Assembly (NCBI GenBank): GCA_900769975.1
Contig: CAAGIR010000234.1
Coordinates: 4,970-68,969, forward strand
DNA: 64,000 nt
Source of the DNA: Spirochaetia bacterium
GTDB lineage: Bacteria; Spirochaetota; Spirochaetia; Treponematales; Treponemataceae
Reading direction: 5' to 3'
Shown here: in pieces, positions 53,709-62,655 of the stretch
How the letters are laid out: each line of letters begins with the position of its first letter
Numbering within the stretch: position 1 is the stretch's first letter
Notes under the pieces: generated by a model
What the model saw: the letters and a program-made list of their open reading frames with translations, nothing else
What the model was told of the DNA's origin: nothing
Database searches by the model: none
Made by a program: the position numbers and the translations under genes

Positions 53709-55103
53709 ATGAAAAACAAATTTATAATTTTTTATACTGTTTTCGCAGCAGCAATATTTACATTTTCTATTGCATTTTTTGGCGTTAATATTTATAAAGA
53801 GTATTCGCAAGGCCACGCAAGAGTTAATCAAAGATACAACAAACTCATTGAAGATTTAAGTTTATATAATTCTGTAGACAGACAAATATCACAAAACTCT
53901 TTAGAAAATATAAAAAATATAATCGGCGATTTTAATGATTTTTCTTTCATTCAAATTAATTTAGATAATTCAGAAATTTTAAAATATCCCAAAGATGCTT
54001 CAGCAGAATTAACTGTTTCAAATCTTACAAAAACATTTAATACTCCGCTGCAAACGCAAAACGGTCAGATTAATATTTTATGCAATATTTACATTTTACG
54101 GCCGTCTTCCATATATTATTATGCAAAAATTTCATTTTTCATCATTCTGATAGTTACAATCATTACAATTATTTTGATTTTCTATTTAAATTCCCTCGAA
54201 AATCATACTATTTCAGAAAAAGAAGAAATTTATACTGATTTAGAAGATGAAGACATTCCAAAAATTGAAACAGAAATTGAAGAAAAAACCCAAATTATAT
54301 CAAAAACAAACGATAATGCGGATTTACATTTACAGGAAACAGATGAGTCTGCAGTTTCTGAAAATACCTCAGTTACTCTAGAAACACCAAATGCAACACC
54401 AAATGATACATCAGGTATACAATCAGACAAAAATGATGAAATTGAACAAATTTCTGATGAAAAATTGCAAAAAGAAGATGAACAAATTCCAGAAATTGAA
54501 CAAACAAAATCCGCCCCCGCAGATTCTCCAGATGTGAACAAACAGGAAAAAGTTGAATTACCTGATTTTGAATCACCTGTAGAAATACAGCCTGCTGATA
54601 TTTCTGAAAATCCTACAGGTTTATTTAACCCGCTTACAGGATTTGGCTGGGAATCTTATTTAGAAACAAGACTTGAAAATGAAATAAACAGAGCGATCTC
54701 ATCAGAAATTGATCTTACAGTATTTTTATTTCAATTACCTTCAATTAACCGTAACAGTGAAGAAATGAAAAAAGTCTGTGATTATCTCACATTACAATTT
54801 CAATTTAAAGATTTACTTTTTGAATATGAAGAAAATTGTCTTGTTGCCATAAAAATCAGCATGAACCTTGACGAAGCATTAAATTTTGCAGATAAAATTC
54901 ATTGTGAACTTTCAGAAATGCTAGACAATACACCTTGTTACATTGGTATTTCTACAAGAAGCATTAGAATGGTAACTGCAGAACGTTTACTCCACGAAGC
55001 ACGTGCAGCACTAGAACACGCAAAAGAAGATGAAAGTTCACCAATCATTGCTTTTAGAGTTGATGCAGAAAAATACAGGCAGTATCTGGAACAAAATCAA
55101 TAA
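53709..55103 (+). CDS. membrane protein with periplasmic sensor and degenerate GGDEF-like domain
   Basis: A 464-residue protein. Two membrane helices (residues 5-26 and 139-161) enclose a periplasmic domain of about 110 residues. An acidic, disordered linker (about 165-300) follows, and then a domain like GGDEF (about 312-445). Typical GGDEF features are the LETRLENEINRAI start helix and YIGISTRSIRMVTAERLLHEARAALEHAKED. The signature loop, however, reads FEYEENCLVAI (371-381), so the catalytic GGDEF is gone. It may bind c-di-GMP or act as a scaffold. It starts 2 bases after the second MAF gene. Confidence 0.78.
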   Translation: MKNKFIIFYTVFAAAIFTFSIAFFGVNIYKEYSQGHARVNQRYNKLIEDLSLYNSVDRQISQNSLENIKNIIGDFNDFSFIQINLDNSEILKYPKDASAELTVSNLTKTFNTPLQTQNGQINILCNIYILRPSSIYYYAKISFFIILIVTIITIILIFYLNSLENHTISEKEEIYTDLEDEDIPKIETEIEEKTQIISKTNDNADLHLQETDESAVSENTSVTLETPNATPNDTSGIQSDKNDEIEQISDEKLQKEDEQIPEIEQTKSAPADSPDVNKQEKVELPDFESPVEIQPADISENPTGLFNPLTGFGWESYLETRLENEINRAISSEIDLTVFLFQLPSINRNSEEMKKVCDYLTLQFQFKDLLFEYEENCLVAIKISMNLDEALNFADKIHCELSEMLDNTPCYIGISTRSIRMVTAERLLHEARAALEHAKEDESSPIIAFRVDAEKYRQYLEQNQ

Positions 55104-55114
55104 TCATTAAATTA

Positions 55115-55828
55115 TTAATTTGTTGAATCTTCAACTTCAGAATTCTGTTCCTGCTGTATTTTATCTTTAGTTTTTTCTTCAGAATTCTGTTTCTTCTCTG
55201 GTTCTCCATCAGTTTTGTCTTCAGATTTATCATTTTCTTTGTAAGAATTGATTGTTGTTTCAAAAGTTTTTAAATTTTTATTGTTTTCAAAGTTTTTTTC
55301 GATTTTTGTATACAATTCATTAACTCTATCAACATTTTCTTTATAAATTTCTTCAGAAGACAACAAGATCGCCAGTGTATTTTCCAGATATTTTTCATTT
55401 TCACTTTCTATTGCAAGCAATTCGTCATATAAAGCTAATGCTTTTTTTACATCGCCCTGCATTGAATAAATATATGCCAGACTCGCCTTTAATGTATTAT
55501 TATCCTTATCCCTTTCAAGAAGTTTTTCATACATTGTTAAAGCATTATTCCAGTCAGACAACAAAGCGTAACATTTTGCCATTTTATAATACGACTGCCA
55601 GTATAAGTTTTTGTTTTCCATCGAAAGTGTATAATACTTTATGGCATTTTTATAATCTTCCAGTTTAAAATACGTATCAGCGATGTTTGAATATTCAACA
55701 TACAGATTTTCTATGATGACTGCACTTTCACCTGGTATGGGCACAGGTTTAGAGACACATCCAACAGTGAATAGGATTATTGAGCAAAAACATATTTTAA
55801 GACAGCAGGTAATAATTTTATTTTTCAT
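55115..55828 (-). CDS. TPR-containing lipoprotein
   Basis: A 237-residue predicted lipoprotein. The lipobox is TVGC with Cys24, after a hydrophobic signal. About four tetratricopeptide repeats follow (for example YFKLEDYKNAIKYYTLSM and ALLSDWNNALTMYEKLLERD). The tail is Lys/Glu-rich and disordered. It is encoded 1 base after the next lipoprotein gene (55830-56735) and converges on the GGDEF-like gene with an 11-base gap. TPR lipoproteins in spirochaetes serve as adaptor proteins in the envelope; the partner here is unknown. Confidence 0.85.
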   Translation of the reverse strand: MKNKIITCCLKICFCSIILFTVGCVSKPVPIPGESAVIIENLYVEYSNIADTYFKLEDYKNAIKYYTLSMENKNLYWQSYYKMAKCYALLSDWNNALTMYEKLLERDKDNNTLKASLAYIYSMQGDVKKALALYDELLAIESENEKYLENTLAILLSSEEIYKENVDRVNELYTKIEKNFENNKNLKTFETTINSYKENDKSEDKTDGEPEKKQNSEEKTKDKIQQEQNSEVEDSTN

Positions 55829-55829
55829 T

Positions 55830-56735
55830 TTATAAAACTAATAATTTATAAAGTTGTTCCTTATCCAGTTTTATACCATTTATTTCAAGAATATCAGTTC
55901 CAATAACAATACTTTGTGAATTTGTCAAACCGAATGCAAGCGTGAGTAAAGTTTTTCCAGCTTTCAGGAATTTTTCATTTAAAAAATCAAAATGAAGATT
56001 TAAAATATATTGATTTTCATGATTAACATCCTGTATAAAAGCACCTTTTACCGATTTTAGTTTCAAATCAAGCTTTACACCAGTAAGTATAGTTAAAAAC
56101 GACTGAGGTTTATTTGCGAAAAATCTAATTTCATTATCAGAACCAGTAAGATATTCGGTAAGTTCTTCATCTATTAATGTGTCTAATTGATTATTTTCAA
56201 CAGGAAGATTTACAAGTGTATCATATCTTACAATCATATCCTGAACATTTCGTCCGATACATGCAATTTTATTCGATGGAAAAGCCATGTCGAGATTAAT
56301 TTTTTCATTTGAAATATTGTAAAGCTTATATTCCAGCTGATTTTCACCTGACTTAACAGATTTACTTGTCCATCCATTTTTCTTTGATAAAACTTTCGAC
56401 ATCATATTAACAGGTATATTACCTTCCAAAACACTTTGAAATTCCATTTGATTTTTTGAACGGTTAATACCACAATATACTTTGTTTATTTTTTCACAGA
56501 TTAATTTTACATTTGAATCGGAAATACCAGGAACATTGTTCTTTATAATTCTTTCGATTATTTTTGGATCTGCTGATGACGGAAGTGCAATATAAAAAGC
56601 GCTTTTATCATCGAGCAGTTCTATAGCGTTTACTTCTCTTGCAGCAGGAACAGATTTACAGCCCGCGGCAAGAAAAAGTATTACAGCTAATGGAAAAAAC
56701 AAAAAGTAACTGTTTATTCTATTATGCTTTTTCAA
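55830..56735 (-). CDS. predicted lipoprotein of unknown function
   Basis: A 301-residue protein. The start is TTG 56735, with GGAG 8 bases upstream, and it overlaps the ileS 3' end by 14 bases. The signal (FLFFPLAVILFLAAGC) ends in lipobox AAGC with Cys26. The rest (SVPAAREVNAIELLDDKSAFYIALP...) has two or three similar beta-rich blocks but no family I know. A longer reading to 56873 would run further into ileS without a signal peptide at its N-terminus, so it is rejected. It is followed immediately by the TPR lipoprotein, suggesting a pair. Confidence 0.75.
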   Translation of the reverse strand: MKKHNRINSYFLFFPLAVILFLAAGCKSVPAAREVNAIELLDDKSAFYIALPSSADPKIIERIIKNNVPGISDSNVKLICEKINKVYCGINRSKNQMEFQSVLEGNIPVNMMSKVLSKKNGWTSKSVKSGENQLEYKLYNISNEKINLDMAFPSNKIACIGRNVQDMIVRYDTLVNLPVENNQLDTLIDEELTEYLTGSDNEIRFFANKPQSFLTILTGVKLDLKLKSVKGAFIQDVNHENQYILNLHFDFLNEKFLKAGKTLLTLAFGLTNSQSIVIGTDILEINGIKLDKEQLYKLLVL

Positions 56736-59700
56736 TACATAAACTCCATTTTTTGTCATCACAATCAACAATGACAGCATTATCGATTGAATCTTTCCAT
56801 TCAATTGAACTTGCCAATGTTTCATTTGCAATGAATTCTTCAAACATCTTAAATGCGGACTGTAAATCAGCATCGCCAGACAATTGAAGTTTAATTCTAT
56901 CAGTTACATTATATCCATTTTCTTTACGCTGATTTTGAATTCCACGAATTAAATCACGAACAAAACCTTCTTTTCTAAGTTCATCTGTAACTTTTGAATC
57001 AAGACCAACTGTCAAAGTACCGTCATTTAAAACTTTTAAATCATCTTTTTCAAGGCGTTCAACAATAACTTTTTCAGAATCCAGTTCCACTTCCTGACCT
57101 GCAACTTCAATTGAAAGTTTTGTTCCATCCAGAATTGACTGAATTTGTTCAGAGGTTAATGTTGCAATAATGGCAGCAGCCTGTTTCATTAAAGGACCAA
57201 GTTCTTTACCTAAAACTTTGAAATTTGCCTTTGCTTTATATTCAACAAGTTCATCTTCCCTGTCATGAAATTCAACTTTCTTAACGTTTAATTCTTCACG
57301 AATACATTCTTCCATTTCTGCAAGAACACGTTTTTCATCATCATTTCTTGTAACAAGAGCAACACTTGCCAAAGGTTGTCTGTTTTTCAAATTAAACTGA
57401 TTTCTTAAACTATGTCCCATAGAAACTGCTTTCTGAACTGTTTCCATTTTAAACTCAAGTTCTTTGTTAATCCAGTTTTCATTTGGAACAGGATAATCAC
57501 AAAGGTGAACAGATTCCTTATCTTCATCATTTTTAAGATTTAAATACATCTCTTCTGTAATGAAAGGAACAAACGGAGCAGCAACTTTTGCAAGAGTTTT
57601 TAAAGCAATATAAAGTGATTCATAAGCTTCTGTTTTATCATTATCATTTTCAGATTTCCAGAAACGGCGGCGACTTCTGCGAATATACCAGTTATTTAAC
57701 TCATCAATAAAATTAACAATAGGATCAATTGCAGCAGATAAATCATAAGAATCAAGTGCATTACTTACATCCGAAATAAGTTTTTGAGTTATAGACAAAA
57801 GCCATGCATCAAGAGGATTTGAAGGTAATTTTGAATCAAAATAATGACCAGTAGGAATTACTTTATCAATATTTGCATAAGTAACAAAGAAAGAATAAGA
57901 ATTCCACCAAGGAATTAAAATTGATTTTAATATTTCACGGACACCATCATCAGAATATCTGATCTCGTCTGCCTTTACTACCGCAGAATGCATTAAGAAA
58001 AGGCGAATTGCATCGGCACCAAATCTGTTTATAGCATCAACAGGGTCTGTAAAGTTTCGCAAAGATTTTGACATCTTTCGACCGTCGCTGGCAAGAACAA
58101 TGCCAGTTACAATACAGTTTTTAAATGCAGGTTTATCAAAAAGATGAGATGCAATAATTGTAAGAGTATAAAACCATCCTCTAGTCTGGTCCAAACCTTC
58201 CGAAATAAAATCAGCAGGGAAATGTTCTTCAAAATATTCTTTGTTTTCAAACGGATAATGCTGCTGAGCATAAGGCATAGAACCGCTTTCAAACCAGCAG
58301 TCAAAAACTTCTGGAATACGGTGCATTGTTCCTGTATTACATTTTTTACATGCAAATGTAATTTTATCAACAAATTGTTTGTGCAAATCTTCTGGATAAA
58401 CGCCAGATAAATCTTTTAATTCCTGACGGCTTCCAACACATACAGTATTTTTACATTCCGGGTTATCACAACGCCAAATTGGAATAGGATTTCCCCAGTA
58501 TCTGTTACGGCTAACTGCCCAGTCACGACTTCCTGCAAGCCATTTTCCAAAACGACCTTCTTTAATATGATTTGGCTGCCAGGTTATCTGAGAATTTGCC
58601 TTCAATAAACTTTCATGATGATCTGCAACTTTTACAAACCAAGAACCTATACCTCTATAAATTAAAGGTGAACCACAACGCCAACAATGAGGATATGAGT
58701 GAACAATAGTATCACGTTTAACCAGTTTTCCTTCATTTTTAAGACGTGCAATAATATCTTTGTCACAATCTTTTACAAATCTTCCTTCATAATCAGAAAC
58801 TTCTTTTGTAAATTTACATTCAGCATCGATTGGTTCAACTTCTGGAATACCTGAACCTGCGAAAACTTTATGGTCTTCTTCACCAAAAGCAGGAGCAATA
58901 TGAACAATACCAGTACCATCTTCAGTTGATACATAATCGGCATTGAACATTCTGAATGCACCTTTTTCACATTTTTGTCTTGATTCTTCAGCACATGCAG
59001 CAGCATCAGCAAATTTGGCAAAATAAGGAAAAAGAGGTTCATATTCTGCATCAATAAAGTTTTTACCCTTTTCTTTGTAAATTATTTCATATTCGTCTGG
59101 ATTTTTATAATATGCTTGAAGTCTTGCTTCTGCAAAAATATAATAATCACCGCTTGCTTTATCGAGAATTTTTACATAGTCAATTTCCGGACCCATACAA
59201 AGCCCTAGATTTGAAGGTAAAGTCCACGGAGTTGTTGTCCATGCCAAAAAATAAGTATTGCCATTTGCAATCTGTTCATCTTTAATGTTTTTTGGAGCTT
59301 TTGTAATTTTGAAACGAACAGTTACAGTCTGATCCTGAACATCTTTATACCCTTGTGCAAGTTCATGAGTAGAAAGAACAGTTGAACATCTAGGACAATA
59401 TGGAAGAATATATTTTCCTTCATAGATAAGATTTTTATCCCACAAAGATTTAGCAACCCACCAGATAGATTCCATAAATTCTGGATTCATTGTCTTATAA
59501 TCATTGTCAAAATCTACCCATCGCCCCATGCGGGTAATAGTTTTTCTCCATTCAGAAGTGTATCGCAAAACAGATGCACGACAAGCGTCATTAAATTTAT
59601 CAATTCCCATCTGTTCAATTTCGTGCTTTGAATTTATTCCCAATTCTTTTTCTATAAGATTTTCAATTGGAAGGCCATGACAATCCCAGCCAAAACGTCT

Positions 59701-59943
59701 TTCAACTTTTTTTCCTTTCATTGTCTGATATCGGGGAATAATATCTTTAATTGTTGATGGAATAAAATGTCCGAAATGTGGAAGACCTGTAGCAAATGGA
59801 GGTCCATCATAAAAAACAAAATCTTCTGCACCTTCACGCTGGCTAATTGATTTCTTAAAAATATCATTATCCTGCCAGAATTTTAAAACATTTTCTTCTT
59901 GTGAAGGAAAATCAACTTTTGGATCAACTGGTTTGAAACTCAT
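56722..59943 (-). CDS. ileS: isoleucyl-tRNA synthetase, eukaryote-type
   Basis: A class I tRNA synthetase, 1073 residues. The HIGH motif is HFGH (56-59, in PPFATGLPHFGHFIPSTI). The KMSKS loop is GRKMSKSLRNF (about 638-648). The editing domain lies between about 200 and 400. The GLPHFGH form is typical of the eukaryote-like (IleS2) group found in spirochaetes, which resists mupirocin in other bacteria. AGGT precedes the ATG. No T-box leader is seen. The tail reads into the downstream lipoprotein. Confidence 0.97.
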   Translation of the reverse strand: MSFKPVDPKVDFPSQEENVLKFWQDNDIFKKSISQREGAEDFVFYDGPPFATGLPHFGHFIPSTIKDIIPRYQTMKGKKVERRFGWDCHGLPIENLIEKELGINSKHEIEQMGIDKFNDACRASVLRYTSEWRKTITRMGRWVDFDNDYKTMNPEFMESIWWVAKSLWDKNLIYEGKYILPYCPRCSTVLSTHELAQGYKDVQDQTVTVRFKITKAPKNIKDEQIANGNTYFLAWTTTPWTLPSNLGLCMGPEIDYVKILDKASGDYYIFAEARLQAYYKNPDEYEIIYKEKGKNFIDAEYEPLFPYFAKFADAAACAEESRQKCEKGAFRMFNADYVSTEDGTGIVHIAPAFGEEDHKVFAGSGIPEVEPIDAECKFTKEVSDYEGRFVKDCDKDIIARLKNEGKLVKRDTIVHSYPHCWRCGSPLIYRGIGSWFVKVADHHESLLKANSQITWQPNHIKEGRFGKWLAGSRDWAVSRNRYWGNPIPIWRCDNPECKNTVCVGSRQELKDLSGVYPEDLHKQFVDKITFACKKCNTGTMHRIPEVFDCWFESGSMPYAQQHYPFENKEYFEEHFPADFISEGLDQTRGWFYTLTIIASHLFDKPAFKNCIVTGIVLASDGRKMSKSLRNFTDPVDAINRFGADAIRLFLMHSAVVKADEIRYSDDGVREILKSILIPWWNSYSFFVTYANIDKVIPTGHYFDSKLPSNPLDAWLLSITQKLISDVSNALDSYDLSAAIDPIVNFIDELNNWYIRRSRRRFWKSENDNDKTEAYESLYIALKTLAKVAAPFVPFITEEMYLNLKNDEDKESVHLCDYPVPNENWINKELEFKMETVQKAVSMGHSLRNQFNLKNRQPLASVALVTRNDDEKRVLAEMEECIREELNVKKVEFHDREDELVEYKAKANFKVLGKELGPLMKQAAAIIATLTSEQIQSILDGTKLSIEVAGQEVELDSEKVIVERLEKDDLKVLNDGTLTVGLDSKVTDELRKEGFVRDLIRGIQNQRKENGYNVTDRIKLQLSGDADLQSAFKMFEEFIANETLASSIEWKDSIDNAVIVDCDDKKWSLCIEKA

Positions 59944-60059
59944 TAGTGTACCTACCCCATATCAATTATAAATTTTAACATTATTCTGATTAGTTTATCA
60001 TAATTTGCATTTTTATTCTATATGTTTTTTAATACCAGATTTTGTCATCAGGTTTTGAA

Positions 60060-60191
60060 GCGGCAAGGATAGTAGGGGCGCCGAAGGCGTTCTGGAACGA
60101 AACGTAGTGAAGTGGAAGAATGAAGCGACAGCGGAACCCCGAATAGCCTGTTTTTTGCTTGGTGAGCCTGCCGAACCGAGCAAAAAGCCGC
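60060..60191. repeat. GC-rich intergenic element with internal 12-bp hairpin
   Basis: A G+C-rich block in the AT-rich gap between ileS and the next gene. Its ends GCGGC (60060-60064) and GCCGC (60187-60191) are complementary. Inside is a 12-bp stem TTTTTGCTTGGT/ACCGAGCAAAAA (60152-60163 and 60175-60186, one G-T pair). The middle (cggaacccc, gaacgaaacgtagtgaa) looks like a dispersed REP-type repeat of Treponema. No gene is seen here. Confidence 0.65.
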
Positions 60192-60240
60192 CCGAAAAAA
60201 AATATTTATAGAAGAAAAAGTGCGTACTCAATACCAATTA

Positions 60241-61365
60241 TTACAAATCTTTTGCACGCAAGCCAAATTCTTTCTGACGCTGCCTTACTTCCTGAATTAT
60301 TTTGTCGTCTTTTTCAATATAATCGATTAAATCCCAATGCCAGTCCAAATTTTGTTCAGGAAACAAAGGCTTTTCGGAAGGTTTTCTTTTTGAATTTGAC
60401 TGTTTAACGATTTGCATCAATGCCTCAAAACCATCTTTATCGATAATTTTTGAAAGATAAGGTTCTTCATCAAATATCAAAATGGAATTATCTTCATTAA
60501 AAAACATACTTTTTTGATTTGTACCGTCCTCCCCGACCGATGAATTGTTTTTCCAAGTGTTGTTGTTTTCTTTAATATTTTCTTCTATATAATGAATAAT
60601 TTTTTCATTTGAATCACTTTTTTTTAAATGAAAAGGAGAAACTACATTTCTGATTTTTTTGCTTCGGCCAGAAACGCAAGTATAATTATTGCCTGCCGAA
60701 AAAATGTGTTTATCTACCAAATAATTGTTTTGATTATAAGTAAAACTTACTTTTGAATTTTCGTAATCCATATCTGTAAGCCAGTAGCGAATGTCAAAAA
60801 AAGTATCATTATAAAAATAAAGACAACTGATATTTTCCGCTTTAGTTTGCATGGAAATTTTTATCCCTTCACTTACAGCATTACCAATATAAAAATCAGG
60901 ATTATCGTCATCACGAATGTAAAAATTCAAATACATTTTATCATCAACAATTGCAACAGGAATTATTGTATAGTCATTTTTTGAATACTGCAATTTTAAT
61001 TCAAAAACAGAATTTTTTTCAGGAAAATTTGTTTCTTTTTGTTTAAGAACCGGAATATCTTCAATAGAATAATAAACGTGATCAGCTTTTCTTGGAGAAG
61101 CAATATTTCTGTCACGTTCAGACTTTTCAGAATAATCGGAAGGTTCAACAGTTCTGTCAACATACCAGCCATAATAAGTTTTTAAATATATGACAATTTC
61201 ATCTCCATTATTATCAGGCACATTATTTTCTGACTTTTTTTCAAAAAAAACGTAACGATCCTTGCTTTCCCAAATGCCATACAAACTATCTGGAATTACA
61301 GTATTTTGAGAAAACACAAACAAAGAATTAATTAAAATAATAAAAAATAATGGACTTCGTTTCAT
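60241..61365 (-). CDS. exported protein of unknown function
   Basis: A 374-residue protein with an N-terminal signal peptide (MKRSPLFFIILINSLFVFSQ) and no lipobox, so probably periplasmic or outer-membrane associated. The first part (VIPDSLYGIWESKDRYVFFEKKS) resembles lipocalin-like modules. The rest has beta-rich blocks such as VFELKLQYSKNDYTIIPVAIVDDKMYLNFYIRDDD. The C-terminal part is Lys/Glu-rich. The ATG at 61365 is preferred to a TTG one codon before. It stands in a leftward pair with the lipoprotein at 61424-62455. The function is unknown. Confidence 0.72.
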   Translation of the reverse strand: MKRSPLFFIILINSLFVFSQNTVIPDSLYGIWESKDRYVFFEKKSENNVPDNNGDEIVIYLKTYYGWYVDRTVEPSDYSEKSERDRNIASPRKADHVYYSIEDIPVLKQKETNFPEKNSVFELKLQYSKNDYTIIPVAIVDDKMYLNFYIRDDDNPDFYIGNAVSEGIKISMQTKAENISCLYFYNDTFFDIRYWLTDMDYENSKVSFTYNQNNYLVDKHIFSAGNNYTCVSGRSKKIRNVVSPFHLKKSDSNEKIIHYIEENIKENNNTWKNNSSVGEDGTNQKSMFFNEDNSILIFDEEPYLSKIIDKDGFEALMQIVKQSNSKRKPSEKPLFPEQNLDWHWDLIDYIEKDDKIIQEVRQRQKEFGLRAKDL

Positions 61366-61423
61366 CAAAATTAATCATCAAAAATTATAAAAAATTATAT
61401 TAAAAATCTAATAATAAATGGAT

Positions 61424-62455
61424 TTAAAAATCTAATATTTCATCTTTTTCTTCAATCTGATTTTTCAATTTATTTGCCTGATAAATCTCATTATTAATAT
61501 CAATGAGTGCATTGTAAGCTCTTTTATCTTTTGTTTTATTATATAAATCGTTCATCATATTCTGTGCCTCAGATAACATTCCCATTGCTTCTTTTAAAAC
61601 AGCAGCATTATACCCCGCTTCAAAAAGACCAGTTTCTTCATAAATTCTGTAAAATTCATTATAACTTTCCACAAGATAATTACTTGAAGCAAGTTTATCA
61701 GCATTTTTCATATCAGGATTTTTAGATTTATCTTTTAAAAGAGTGATGGATTTTGTAACAGTATAAGGCTGCAATTCTTTTAATATTTTATTAGCCGCAT
61801 TAGATAAATCATATTTTAAGATACTGTATGCAGAAGGCAAATCTCTTTTATGTTCACACTCAATACTTGAATCATATAAATCGATAGAAGAAGTTGACAA
61901 AACTTTAGCAGAATAACTATCGACAATCTGGTAACGTAAAGAAAGACTTACAGAGCGAGAGAATTTTTCTACATATTGATATTCAGTTCTTTTTATTTTA
62001 TTACCTTCTTCGTCAATTGTATAATGATCTACAGGAATACGTACATTGTGAACATTATCTTTTACATAAAAATCTGTTACTTCACCCGTAAAATAAACGT
62101 CGGCAGGGTTTGTGTAATGATTTTTTATGGCATTTTCAACTTCGGCAGAATGAACCAAAGTTATATACGGAGAACGAGCCAAACCTTCTTCAATATCATA
62201 TTTTAATTGATCTATACATCTTTTTTCATCGGGATTACATTTATCATAATCCAAAAAAACATATTCAAGCACAAACACCATAACATCTGCACTACTTTTA
62301 AACTGATAAGGTTTAATAGGTAAAACAGCAATAGTTTTAGCACCGTTCAAATCAAGTTTTGCAGGACGCTGGAATTTTACATTGATAGTAGTAGCACAAG
62401 AAGAAAAAGATAATAAAACAACAAAGAAATATAACGCAAATTTAACAGATTTCAT
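61424..62455 (-). CDS. lipoprotein with CsgG/DUF6340-like features
   Basis: A 343-residue lipoprotein with lipobox SSC (Cys20, in LLSFSSCATTINVKF). The following segment, AKTIAVLPIKPYQFKSSADVMVFVLEYVFLD, resembles the start of CsgG-like or DUF6340 proteins. ITLVHSAEVENAIKNHYTNPADVYFTGEVTDFYV fits a nucleoside-binding or curli-type fold. The C-terminal part (about 255-343) looks like TPR helices. AAGGTGA precedes the ATG. It is followed by the exported unknown at 60241-61365. Confidence 0.75.
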   Translation of the reverse strand: MKSVKFALYFFVVLLSFSSCATTINVKFQRPAKLDLNGAKTIAVLPIKPYQFKSSADVMVFVLEYVFLDYDKCNPDEKRCIDQLKYDIEEGLARSPYITLVHSAEVENAIKNHYTNPADVYFTGEVTDFYVKDNVHNVRIPVDHYTIDEEGNKIKRTEYQYVEKFSRSVSLSLRYQIVDSYSAKVLSTSSIDLYDSSIECEHKRDLPSAYSILKYDLSNAANKILKELQPYTVTKSITLLKDKSKNPDMKNADKLASSNYLVESYNEFYRIYEETGLFEAGYNAAVLKEAMGMLSEAQNMMNDLYNKTKDKRAYNALIDINNEIYQANKLKNQIEEKDEILDF

Positions 62456-62586
62456 AAATCACCTTGATAAACCATAAAGAAAAAAAAAAGAAATATTTTA
62501 GAATTATACACCATTTCCTGTAAAATTTCTATATTCATTATATGAAAAAACATGCAAACAAATCAAAAGAACAAATCAAAAACATA

Positions 62587-62615
62587 TTGCATAAAACAGT
62601 CAATTTTTCTATAAT
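62587..62615 (+). promoter_or_regulatory. promoter of the cation:proton antiporter gene
   Basis: TTGCAT (62587-62592), a 17-base spacer and a perfect TATAAT (62610-62615). The leader would be about 34 bases with GAGGA before the start. Confidence 0.75.
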
Positions 62616-62655
62616 ACTATTCAATTTTCAAGTTTTTTCAGAGGAATTATAAAAA

